This document shows, one piece after another, positions 24,994 through 32,992 of a stretch of DNA of 64,000 nt. The DNA is from Burkholderiales bacterium. Lineage in GTDB: Bacteria; Pseudomonadota; Gammaproteobacteria; Burkholderiales; Burkholderiaceae_C. Both the position numbers and the translations under genes were made by a program. Where the stretch lies: assembly GCA_016192425.1 (NCBI GenBank), contig JACPUE010000058.1, positions 62,001-126,000 on the forward strand, given 5' to 3'. Within the stretch, counting starts at the first letter, position 1. Every line of letters begins with the position of its first letter. The notes under the pieces are model-generated. The model did not search any database. It was given only the letters and a program-made list of their open reading frames with translations, and had not been told where the DNA came from.

Positions 24994-26166
24994 TCAGTCC
25001 TTCTCGGTGGGGAGCCCCTCGGCAGCCCACTCGGGCAGGCCGCCCCGCAGCCAGTACACGTTCTTGAGGCCCTTGCCAGCAGCCCACTTGGCGGCCTTGT
25101 AGGACTTCCAGCATTCGGCCCCATTGCAGGCAAATACCAGGGGTTTGGCGGGCAGCTTGTCCAGCGCGCTGAAGTCGTCGGCGGCAGGGTCGAAGGCCAC
25201 GTCCTTGAGGCTCTTTTCGATATAGGGCGCCCACACGGCGCCCTTCATGCGCTTGGCATGGAATTCCTTCTCGGTGCGCGTGTCCACCAGCAAGGCGCCC
25301 TGGCCCTGGAGCTGCTGCGCTTCCTTGGCGTTGACCTTTTGCACATCCGGCAGGGCCACCGGGGTGAACAGGCCCAGCTCTGCCACACGCTTGTATTGCG
25401 CCGCTTCAGGCCGCAGGGTGGCCGGTGCCAGGCCCGAAGATTCGCTGGAGGCGGCAAACCATTGCGCCACGCGGTTGCGCAGCTCGGCCGGGAGTTCCTT
25501 CTTGACCACCACCGTGAACCCACCAGGCACGGGTTGGCTCGACGCCAGCACCTTGGCGACCTTGGGTTGTGCGGCAGACCACTCGATCCAGTCGTCCTCG
25601 CGCACCACGGTGGCGTCGGTGGCGCCCAGCAACAGTGCCGTCAGCCCCGCCTGGGGGTATTTCTCGTACTGCACCCGCTTGAGATCCTTGAGCGACAGGC
25701 CTGCCTCGTTGAGCATGCCGCGGGCCATGTAGGTGTAGATGGAGTCCTGCTGGGGAAGGTACAGCCGCCCCCCTTTCAACGTGCCCACAGTGCCGGTCGC
25801 AGAGGTGGCCACCAGCACGTATTTCTGCGACTTGTGGTTGGCTCCCACCAGTTCGTAGCCACGGTCCAGGGCGGATGCGGCCACCTGTGCCGGGCCAATG
25901 AAGACATCGTACCCGGCACTGCGCGTGGCACGCATGACGTCGGCAAGGTCTTCGCTGACGGTGACCGATGCGCTCTGCCCGGCGGCCTTGCCCAGGCTGG
26001 CTTCCATCTGGTTGCGCAAGATGGTGTGCGCCGCCTTCTTGGCCGTGGGCTCCACCGCCACGATGGCGGTGATTTCCGCTTGGCTCCAAGCGCAAAAACA
26101 TCCCAGGCCCAGTGCTGCCAGGGTTGTCCGCAAACGAGAGAAACGGGAAAGTGGTGCTGCAGTCAT
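24994..26166 (-). CDS. PhnD-like periplasmic binding protein fused to rhodanese
   Basis: The 390-residue protein has an N-terminal signal region (about 1-30), a PhnD/SsuA-type phosphonate-like substrate-binding domain (about 30-265: ITAIVAVEPTAKKAA, YDVFIGPAQVAAS, LLLGATDATVV) and a C-terminal rhodanese domain (about 275-388) with LVDTRTEKEFHAKRMKG and active-site loop ACNGAECWKS. It is divergent from sorAB with 249 bases between the starts. I infer a periplasmic role with an oxidised sulfur or oxyanion substrate feeding or sensing sulfite metabolism. Whether the rhodanese Cys is the first or second in the loop cannot be decided by eye. Confidence 0.8.
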   Translation of the reverse strand: MTAAPLSRFSRLRTTLAALGLGCFCAWSQAEITAIVAVEPTAKKAAHTILRNQMEASLGKAAGQSASVTVSEDLADVMRATRSAGYDVFIGPAQVAASALDRGYELVGANHKSQKYVLVATSATGTVGTLKGGRLYLPQQDSIYTYMARGMLNEAGLSLKDLKRVQYEKYPQAGLTALLLGATDATVVREDDWIEWSAAQPKVAKVLASSQPVPGGFTVVVKKELPAELRNRVAQWFAASSESSGLAPATLRPEAAQYKRVAELGLFTPVALPDVQKVNAKEAQQLQGQGALLVDTRTEKEFHAKRMKGAVWAPYIEKSLKDVAFDPAADDFSALDKLPAKPLVFACNGAECWKSYKAAKWAAGKGLKNVYWLRGGLPEWAAEGLPTEKD

Positions 26167-26243
26167 GGCGGTTTGGCAGAGACAAAGAGAGTGGGGAAGA
26201 CGTTGCCGTTAGGGGGAGGAATATGCCCCAGCTCATCAAGCGC

Positions 26244-26282
26244 AGGAACAATTGTTCCTCTAAATGTGAATTTTTTACATTT
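26244..26282. promoter_or_regulatory. Palindromes in the sorA/rhodanese divergent region
   Basis: AGGAACAATTGTTCCT (26244-26259) is a perfect 16-base palindrome. Immediately after it AAATGT (26262-26267) and ACATTT (26277-26282) form a second dyad. They lie 78 bases before the fusion gene and about 135-170 bases before sorA, where an operator for both would be expected. The regulator is not identified in the window. Confidence 0.6.
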
Positions 26283-26415
26283 GCTGACAATGAGAAGGCT
26301 TCGCAACACGCTGGCCTGCCCCGAGAATGGCCGGGCTCATCCGGTGCCCTGCGCTGTGCGGTGCAATGCCGCGCGGGCGACGGGTATCGCCAAACACTTT
26401 TCAGAGGGAGTCATC

Positions 26416-27630
26416 GTGAAACCAGCCAACACATTGCAACGACGTCAGATGCTTGCGGCCAGTGCCGCAGGCCTGGGGGCCTTGGGCCTGGGCGGCTTGA
26501 CCACGCAGGCCCATGCGCAGGGCGCTGCCGCACCTGCGGCCAAGCCTCTGCCATCGCTGGCCGCGTGGAAAGACCCCAAGGCCATGATCGTGCACAGCAG
26601 CAGCACCCTGGAAACACGCCGTGCAGCCTATGGCACCAGCGTCATCACGCCGACCAACCGCCTGTTTGTGCGCAACAACCTGCCTGCGCCGGATGCATCC
26701 ATCCTGGAGCAGCGCGACGCCTGGACCGTGGCGTTTGACGGCGTGAAGAACCCCCGCTCCCTCACCGTGGCTGATCTCAAGACCCTGGGGGTCGAGACCG
26801 TGGCCACCGTGCTGCAATGTTCGGGCAATGGCCGGGGCTTTTTCCCGAGCAAGCCCAGCGGCACCCCCTGGCAAGTGGGTGCCGCCGGCTGCGTGCTGTG
26901 GAGCGGCGTGCCGCTGCGCACGGTGATCCAGGTGCTGGGGGGCGCAGAAGAGGGCGTGGCCTACCTGACCGGCACCGGCGGCGAGAAGCTGCCCGAGGGT
27001 GTGGATCCTCTGAGTGTCCTGGTGGAGCGCTCGGTGCCTCTCAAGGCGTTGGACGATGCGCTGCTGGCCTGGGAAATGAACGGTGAACCCCTGCCGCTGG
27101 CGCATGGCGGCCCCTTGCGCCTCATCGTGCCGGGCTACCAGGGCGTCAACAACGTCAAGTACGTCAAGCGCGTGGCCTTGACGGCCGAGCAGTCGCGCGC
27201 AGGCATCATGGCCAACCGCTATCGCATGGCGCCTCCGGGCACCAAGGGCAACCCCAGCCAGCCTTCGGTGTGGGAAATGGGCGTCAAGTCCTGGATCAAC
27301 GGCCCCTTGCCCGATCAGGGCAGCTTGCGCGCGGGCTGGGTGCAGATCCATGGCGTGGCCTTTGCAGGCACCCGTGCCGTGCGGGCCGTCGAGGTGTCTG
27401 TTGACGGTGGCAAGAACTGGCAGCAGGCGCAGTTGGTCGGCCCGGATCTGGGGCGCTTTGCCTGGCGCCAATTTGTCTTGCCAGTCCAGTTGTCCGCCGG
27501 GACGCACATGCTCGCCAGCCGTGCCATCGACTCTGCTGGCAATGTGCAGCCAGAAGGTCGTGTGGACAACCTTGAGGGCTACAACAACGCCAGTTGGCAG
27601 GATCACGCGATCACTGTCACCGTGGCATGA
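26416..27630 (+). CDS. sorA: SorA-type sulfite:cytochrome c oxidoreductase, molybdenum subunit
   Basis: Starting at GTG 26416, with GAGGGAG upstream, the product has 404 residues. It has a twin-arginine signal (QRRQMLAASAAGLGALGLGG), an oxidoreductase molybdopterin domain with the conserved molybdenum-ligand Cys in VLQCSGNGRG (about residue 135), PGYQGVNNVKYVKRV, and the C-terminal Mo-co dimerisation domain (VSVDGGKNWQQA). It oxidises sulfite to sulfate in the periplasm and passes electrons to SorB. The frame is open far upstream, but the Tat signal and ribosome binding site fix the start. Confidence 0.88.
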   Translation: MKPANTLQRRQMLAASAAGLGALGLGGLTTQAHAQGAAAPAAKPLPSLAAWKDPKAMIVHSSSTLETRRAAYGTSVITPTNRLFVRNNLPAPDASILEQRDAWTVAFDGVKNPRSLTVADLKTLGVETVATVLQCSGNGRGFFPSKPSGTPWQVGAAGCVLWSGVPLRTVIQVLGGAEEGVAYLTGTGGEKLPEGVDPLSVLVERSVPLKALDDALLAWEMNGEPLPLAHGGPLRLIVPGYQGVNNVKYVKRVALTAEQSRAGIMANRYRMAPPGTKGNPSQPSVWEMGVKSWINGPLPDQGSLRAGWVQIHGVAFAGTRAVRAVEVSVDGGKNWQQAQLVGPDLGRFAWRQFVLPVQLSAGTHMLASRAIDSAGNVQPEGRVDNLEGYNNASWQDHAITVTVA

Positions 27631-27974
27631 AGCATTCCGGGCTGCGGCGGGTGGGTGCTGGTGGCGTGCTGGGCGCGCTGCTGCTGGGGCTTGCGGGCAC
27701 TGCGCAGGCCGCAGACCCGCAAATGCTGGAGCGCGGCAAGGCGCTGTTCTCCAGCGTGCAGCCTGCCTGTGCGGTGTGCCACACGCTCAAGGCCGCAGCA
27801 TCCACCGGGCAGGTGGGGCCGGACCTGGATGAGTTGCAGCCCGACGCCGACCGCGTGCTGCGCGTGGTGCGCAATGGGCTGGGCGTGATGCCTTCGTTTG
27901 AAGGCCAGCTGACCGAGCAGGACATGCGGGCACTGGCAGCATTTGTCGCGCATGCCTCGGGTGCGGTGCGCTGA
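27627..27974 (+). CDS. sorB: SorB-type c-type cytochrome subunit
   Basis: The 115-residue protein has a signal peptide (to about AQAA, residue 28) and one haem-binding motif CAVCH (about residues 46-50), with a likely distal Met in GLGVMPSF. Its ATG overlaps the sorA stop (ATGA). It accepts electrons from the molybdenum subunit. The start in the sorA frame overlap is preferred over an upstream in-frame ATG that would spoil the signal peptide. Confidence 0.87.
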   Translation: MKHSGLRRVGAGGVLGALLLGLAGTAQAADPQMLERGKALFSSVQPACAVCHTLKAAASTGQVGPDLDELQPDADRVLRVVRNGLGVMPSFEGQLTEQDMRALAAFVAHASGAVR

Positions 27975-28076
27975 CACGGACTACACTGCGGCGCTCAAGC
28001 GGCCAGGGGCATTGCACAGCATCGGCAGGGGGGTTGCCAATCGCTGGGCCATGGGGCCGCACCAACAAGGGGGCGC

Positions 28077-30197
28077 ATGCCGGTGTGGAGTCTCTTTCGT
28101 CAGTCGGTTCGGACACAGTTGCTGTTGCTGCTGTGTGCGGCCATGCTGCCGCTGCTGGTGCTGCTGTTTCGCCAGATCTACCTGGAGCGCCAGGACGCCA
28201 GGGAGTACGCTTATGGGCAGGTGCGCATTCTGGCGCAGCATACCGCGCAGGGCCTGAACCAGTTGCTGCTGGACCATGAGGCGGTGCTTCAGCGCATTGC
28301 GCAAAGGCCCTCCGTGCAGGCGCTCGACGGCAAGGCATGTGATCCGCTGATTGGGGAATTTGTGCGCGTCTACCCAGGGTTCACCAACCTGGTGGTGCAG
28401 GATCTGGAAGGGCGCAACGACTGTTCCTTCCTGGAGCGCAAGATCACACCCGAGCAATTGGCCCGGGTGCCCGGCTATGTGCAAGCCCGTACCACCGAGG
28501 GGATGACCGTGGGCGGTGTTGCGCTGGGGCCGCTGTCGGGGCGCTGGGTTGCGTCCTTGTTCCATCCGGTGCGCAATGTGCAAGGCCATCTTGCGGGGCT
28601 GATCAGCCTGCCCATCGACCTGGAAGTCCTGGGGGGGCGGATGCTGGCGGCAGTGCCCGCCAATGCGTTGGTTGTGGTGGTGGACGCGCAGGGCCGCATT
28701 CTGATGAGGTCGCAGGATGCGCGCACCTGGACCGGCCTGCCCTTGCCAGGCCCCATGCAAACCATGGTGGGCAGCAGTCCGGGAACCATGGCGGCCGTCC
28801 AGAGCGCCGATGGGGTGGAGCGGCTGTTCGCGGTGGCTGACGTTCCCCGGGCCGGGTGGGTCGTGCTGGCGGGCCTGCCGACCGCCGAGGTCTTTGCCGA
28901 GGCCAACCGCTCCTTCCGCTGGGGCCTGATTTCGGCGCTGGGTTTGCTGGGGCTTGCTCTCCTGCTGGCCTGGCGCATGGGCCAGCGCATTGTGCGGCCT
29001 ATCGACGCGCTGCACACCGCCGCCTCGCAGGTGGCGGCTGGACACACCCAGGCCCGTGTGGAACTGAGGGCGGGCCCACGCGAGCTGTATGCGGTGGCCA
29101 CGGAATTCAACCGCATGCTCGACAGCCGCGAACGCGTGCTGGCACACCTCGCCGAGAGCGAGGCACGGTTCCGCACGCTCTCGGATCTGTCGTCCGACTG
29201 GTACTGGGAGCAGGATGCGCAGCACCGCATCGTGCGCTTCGACGGCCGCATCGAGCAAGGCACAGGGCTGCCCGAACAGGCCTTTCTGGACAAGGCGCGT
29301 TGGGAGCTGCCGGCCCTCAACCTCACCGAACAGGACTGGCAGGCGCACCGTGCCTTGCTGGATGCGCGCAAACCCTTCCGTGATTTCGAGATCGCGCGCC
29401 TGGACGCCCAGGGGCATATCCGCTGGGGCGCCGTCAGTGGCACCCCGGTGTGGGACGCGCAGGGCCAGTTCGTGGGCTACCGGGGCGTGGGGCGCGACAT
29501 CACCGATGCCAAGCGCCAGGAGCAGGAGCGCATGCGCATGTCCCTGCACATCGAAGAACTCTCGCGCAGGCTGGTGCAGTCGCAGGAGGATGCGCGTCGG
29601 CGCTTTTCACGCGAGCTGCACGACCGCACCAGCCCCAACCTTGCGGCCCTGCGCATCAACCTGGACATGCTGAGCCAGGCGCCGCCGCAGCAGCGCAGCG
29701 CGCCTGAGTACGCAGAGCGCCTGGAGGACATGCGCGCCCTCATCGAAGACACTACGCTGAGCGTGCGTGAAATCTGCGCCGAGCTGCACCCCCCCGTGCT
29801 GGACCGGGGCGGCCTGCTGGCTGTGGTGCGCAGCTACGCCGAACCGTTTGCCCGCCGCACCGGCCTGCAGGTGCAGGTGCTGTGCGAACATGCAGAAGTG
29901 CGCCTGGCGCCAGACCTGGAGCTGGCGCTGTTCCGTGTCATCCAGGAGGCGCTGACCAACGCCGCCAAGCATGCCCATGCCCGCAGCATCACGGTGCAAC
30001 TGCAGTTGCAGGCCAGGCCGCTGCGGGTCTGCATCACCGATGACGGCGTGGGCTTCGACGTGGAGCCGGCCCTGCGCGAACGCCGCACCGCAGGGCTGGG
30101 CCTCATCAACATGCGCGAAACGGCGGAGTTTGCCGGCGGACGGTTCAGCCTGGAATCCGCACCAGGCCAGGGAACCCGTATCTGTGTTGAAATCTGA
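28077..30197 (+). CDS. Sensor histidine kinase, NarX/NreB-like output
   Basis: The 706-residue membrane kinase has a TM segment (about 13-30), a periplasmic double-Cache-like region to about 275, a second TM (about 282-300), HAMP (about 300-353), a PAS domain (about 360-485) and a HisKA_3 dimerisation domain with the phospho-acceptor His in RELHDRTSPNLAALRINL (about residue 516). A HATPase_c domain follows with EALTNAAKHA, DDGVGFD and GLGLINMRE. This output type pairs with NarL/FixJ regulators, and one follows 35 bases later. The signal is unknown. Confidence 0.9.
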   Translation: MPVWSLFRQSVRTQLLLLLCAAMLPLLVLLFRQIYLERQDAREYAYGQVRILAQHTAQGLNQLLLDHEAVLQRIAQRPSVQALDGKACDPLIGEFVRVYPGFTNLVVQDLEGRNDCSFLERKITPEQLARVPGYVQARTTEGMTVGGVALGPLSGRWVASLFHPVRNVQGHLAGLISLPIDLEVLGGRMLAAVPANALVVVVDAQGRILMRSQDARTWTGLPLPGPMQTMVGSSPGTMAAVQSADGVERLFAVADVPRAGWVVLAGLPTAEVFAEANRSFRWGLISALGLLGLALLLAWRMGQRIVRPIDALHTAASQVAAGHTQARVELRAGPRELYAVATEFNRMLDSRERVLAHLAESEARFRTLSDLSSDWYWEQDAQHRIVRFDGRIEQGTGLPEQAFLDKARWELPALNLTEQDWQAHRALLDARKPFRDFEIARLDAQGHIRWGAVSGTPVWDAQGQFVGYRGVGRDITDAKRQEQERMRMSLHIEELSRRLVQSQEDARRRFSRELHDRTSPNLAALRINLDMLSQAPPQQRSAPEYAERLEDMRALIEDTTLSVREICAELHPPVLDRGGLLAVVRSYAEPFARRTGLQVQVLCEHAEVRLAPDLELALFRVIQEALTNAAKHAHARSITVQLQLQARPLRVCITDDGVGFDVEPALRERRTAGLGLINMRETAEFAGGRFSLESAPGQGTRICVEI

Positions 30198-30232
30198 TCC
30201 CCGCCCCCACCCTGCGGTCGAATGCCACACCC

Positions 30233-30874
30233 ATGAAGACACGGATTCTCCTGGCCGATGACCATCAGCTGTTCCGCGAGGCCTTGTGCCACCTGCTGGA
30301 CTCGCAGCCCGACCTGGAGGTGGCCGGACAGGTAGGCAACGGCCTGCAGGTGCTGGAGCAGGCCCGCCTGACGGGCGCCCAGGTCGTGTGCATGGACATC
30401 AGCATGCCGGGCATGGACGGTACCGAAGTCACGCGCAGCCTGCTGGCCGCGCTGCCCCAGGTCAAGGTGGTGGCGCTGTCGGCCTATTCGGACCAGCAGT
30501 ATGTGCTGGACATGCTGCAGGCTGGCGCCATGGCCTATGTCACCAAGGCCGAGGCCAGCGACGAATTGCTGCGCGCCATCCGGGCCGTGCTGCAAGGCCG
30601 CAGCTACCTGTGCCCCGACGTGGCCGCCGTGGTCACCGGCGCTGCCGTGGCCCAGGGGGGCGCCACACCCAGCGCAGCGCGCCTGGGCGCACGCGAGCGC
30701 CAGGTGCTCAAATTGGTGGCCGAAGGCTGCACCTCCAACCAGATTGCGGACCTGCTGCACATCGCACCCTCCACGGTGGACGTGCACCGCCGCAACATCA
30801 TGCGCAAGCTCAACCGGCACAGCGTTGCCGAACTCACCCGCTACGTCATCAACAACGAGCGCGGCGTGCGCTGA
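30233..30874 (+). CDS. NarL/FixJ-family response regulator
   Basis: The 213-residue product has a receiver domain (ILLADDH at 5-11; phospho-acceptor Asp in CMDISMPGMDG, about 54; Lys in YVTKAEA, about 105) and a LuxR-type HTH (LGARERQVLKLVAEGCTSNQ to RNIMRKLN, about 147-200). It is the partner of the kinase just upstream. A perfect 8-bp inverted repeat 43 bases after its stop, in front of the chemoreceptor gene, is a candidate binding site. Confidence 0.92.
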   Translation: MKTRILLADDHQLFREALCHLLDSQPDLEVAGQVGNGLQVLEQARLTGAQVVCMDISMPGMDGTEVTRSLLAALPQVKVVALSAYSDQQYVLDMLQAGAMAYVTKAEASDELLRAIRAVLQGRSYLCPDVAAVVTGAAVAQGGATPSAARLGARERQVLKLVAEGCTSNQIADLLHIAPSTVDVHRRNIMRKLNRHSVAELTRYVINNERGVR

Positions 30875-30916
30875 CGCATACCAGGGTTACCCCTTAACGG
30901 AATCCTGGCGCTCGCC

Positions 30917-30936
30917 ACTACCGGTTTTCCGGTAGT
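30917..30936. promoter_or_regulatory. Inverted repeat upstream of the chemoreceptor gene
   Basis: ACTACCGG (30917-30924), TTTT, CCGGTAGT (30929-30936) is a perfect dyad 58 bases before the chemoreceptor start. A preceding TACCCCTTAACGG contains a NarL-like heptamer (TACCCCT). It may be the operator of the neighbouring response regulator. It is also short enough to be part of a terminator for the two-component operon, but it has no clear U-tract. Confidence 0.45.
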
Positions 30937-30994
30937 CCAATTACCCGGACAGGGGAATTGTTTCAGGGTGTATGCCTCTTTACAGTTCCATCCC

Positions 30995-32992
30995 ATGTCT
31001 TCCTTGATGCACCGACTGGGCCTGGCCCAGAAATTCATGATCCTGGGCCTGCTGGCCCTTGTGATGGTGGCCTTGCCCACCGTGCCGTACCTGCAGCGTG
31101 CATTTGCCGATGTGGCGCTGGCCGAGCGCCAGGCCCTGGGCGGGCAGGCCATGGGCGAGGTGAACCGGGTGATTCAGTTCAGCCAGATCCACCGGGGGTT
31201 GTCGGCCGGCATGCTCAGCGGGAACGAAGCCCTGGCCCAGCGGCGGCCTGGGGTGGGTGCGTCGCTGGGGCAAACCATGGAGCGGATGGATGAGCTCCTG
31301 AAATCCATCCAGGCCAGTGCGGCCACACAGGCCTTGTGGGGGCAGCGGCGCCAGGCCTGGGCTGCGCTGGAGCCCGGCGTGTCGGGACGGCAGCTTTCGG
31401 CGCAGGAAAGCACGCGCAGGCACACCGAACTCATTGCGGGCCAGTTTGTCTTTGCCGATGCCTTGATGGATGAGTTCGGCCTGACCCTGGACGGGCAGCT
31501 TGCCACACACATGCTGTCGCGCTCCAGCCTGGTCGATGCCATGCAGCTGGCTGAAACCATGGGGCAGATGCGTGCCCGTGGCACGGCCTTGCTGAGCCAG
31601 GGTGACATCACCCCGCAGGGGCGCTCGGCCATGGAGTTTCTGGTGCAGCGTGCGCAACAGGCCAGCGACAACTGGTACCGCAACCTGGGCAAGGCCTTCA
31701 CGGCCGATGCAGCCCTGCGCAACCGCCTGGAGGCGGCGGCCAGGCAGCAGCGTGAGGCTGTCAGCGCTACCTTGCAGCTGGCACAGAAGGAACTGGTCGA
31801 TGCGCCGCAGGCCAGCCTGAAGCCCGAGGTGTACTTCGATACCTTCACCCGCACCATCGACGGGATATATACCTTCAACACCGAAGCCGTGGCGCTGCTG
31901 CGCCAGGTGCTCCAGAACCAGGCCACCCAGGCCAGCCGCCTGGCTTACGGCATGCTGGCCCTGCTGGTGGTGGGCGTGGGTGTGGCATTTGCGCTGGCGC
32001 TGGTGTTTGTGCGCAGCATCACCGGGCCTGTGCGCCAGGCCGTCGGGCTGGCCCATGCGGTGGCGGCTGGCAACCTCACTACTCGTGTCGATGCGCAGGG
32101 CAGCAACGAAATCAGCAGCCTGATGCGTTCGCTCATGGAAATGCAGGAACGCCTGGCCGTGGTGGTGAACCAGGTGCGCGCCGGTTCTCACCAGGTGGCC
32201 ACGGCCAGCACCCAGATTGCCATGGGCAACCACGACCTTGCTGCACGGACCGAAAGCCAGGCCAGTGCACTGGAGCAAACCGCTGCCTCCATGGAGCAGC
32301 TCAACTCCACCGTCCAGCAGAACGCTGAAAACGCGCGCCAGGCCAACACCCTGGCCCACAACGCCAGCACCGTGGCGGCCAAGGGCGGTGAGGTGGTCGC
32401 CCAGGTGGTCGAGACCATGAAGGGCATCAACGACAGTTCACGCAAGATTGCCGACATCATCCAGGTGATCGACAGCATTGCGTTCCAGACCAACATCCTG
32501 GCGCTCAATGCCGCCGTCGAAGCCGCCCGCGCGGGTGAGCAGGGCAAGGGCTTTGCCGTGGTGGCCAGCGAGGTGCGATCCCTGGCCGGGCGCAGCGCCG
32601 AGGCGGCCAAGGAGATCAAGCAGCTCATCACCGCCAGCGTCGAGCGCGTGGAGCAGGGCACGGCCCAGGCCGATGAAGCCGGCCACACCATGGTCGATGT
32701 GGTCAATGCCATCCGGCGCGTGACCGAACTGATGAGCCAGATCAGCACCGCCAGCCACGAGCAAAGCATGGGCGTGGCACAGGTGGGCGAGGCCGTGACT
32801 CAGCTCGACCAGGTGACGCAGCAGAACGCTGCACTGGTGGAGGAAATGGCTGCTGCGGCCGACAGCCTCAAGATGCAGGCCCAGGATCTCGTCACCGGGG
32901 TGGATGTGTTCCGGCTGGAGGCGGTGCAGGCCATGCTGCAGGGCTTTGCAGGTGCAGCCGACCCAGGGGCACCCAGGCGCCTGCCCGCATGA
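30995..32992 (+). CDS. Methyl-accepting chemotaxis protein with NIT-like sensor
   Basis: From the ATG at 30995 the product has 665 residues. TM1 is about 14-33; a helical periplasmic domain (about 34-310) with [18 protein letters not shown] resembles the NIT nitrate/nitrite-sensing helical bundle. TM2 is about 317-340, then HAMP (about 341-395) and the signalling domain with the conserved tip [20 protein letters not shown] (about 500-520) and [15 protein letters not shown]. The upstream GTG at 30968 is an alternative start. The stop overlaps the start of the diguanylate cyclase gene. Confidence 0.9.
   Translation: MSSLMHRLGLAQKFMILGLLALVMVALPTVPYLQRAFADVALAERQALGGQAMGEVNRVIQFSQIHRGLSAGMLSGNEALAQRRPGVGASLGQTMERMDELLKSIQASAATQALWGQRRQAWAALEPGVSGRQLSAQESTRRHTELIAGQFVFADALMDEFGLTLDGQLATHMLSRSSLVDAMQLAETMGQMRARGTALLSQGDITPQGRSAMEFLVQRAQQASDNWYRNLGKAFTADAALRNRLEAAARQQREAVSATLQLAQKELVDAPQASLKPEVYFDTFTRTIDGIYTFNTEAVALLRQVLQNQATQASRLAYGMLALLVVGVGVAFALALVFVRSITGPVRQAVGLAHAVAAGNLTTRVDAQGSNEISSLMRSLMEMQERLAVVVNQVRAGSHQVATASTQIAMGNHDLAARTESQASALEQTAASMEQLNSTVQQNAENARQANTLAHNASTVAAKGGEVVAQVVETMKGINDSSRKIADIIQVIDSIAFQTNILALNAAVEAARAGEQGKGFAVVASEVRSLAGRSAEAAKEIKQLITASVERVEQGTAQADEAGHTMVDVVNAIRRVTELMSQISTASHEQSMGVAQVGEAVTQLDQVTQQNAALVEEMAAAADSLKMQAQDLVTGVDVFRLEAVQAMLQGFAGAADPGAPRRLPA

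Noticed and set aside
25258-26415. Open frame extending sorA far upstream on the plus strand
   Set aside because: It runs through the divergent fusion gene and promoter palindromes; the Tat signal and ribosome binding site place the start at 26416.
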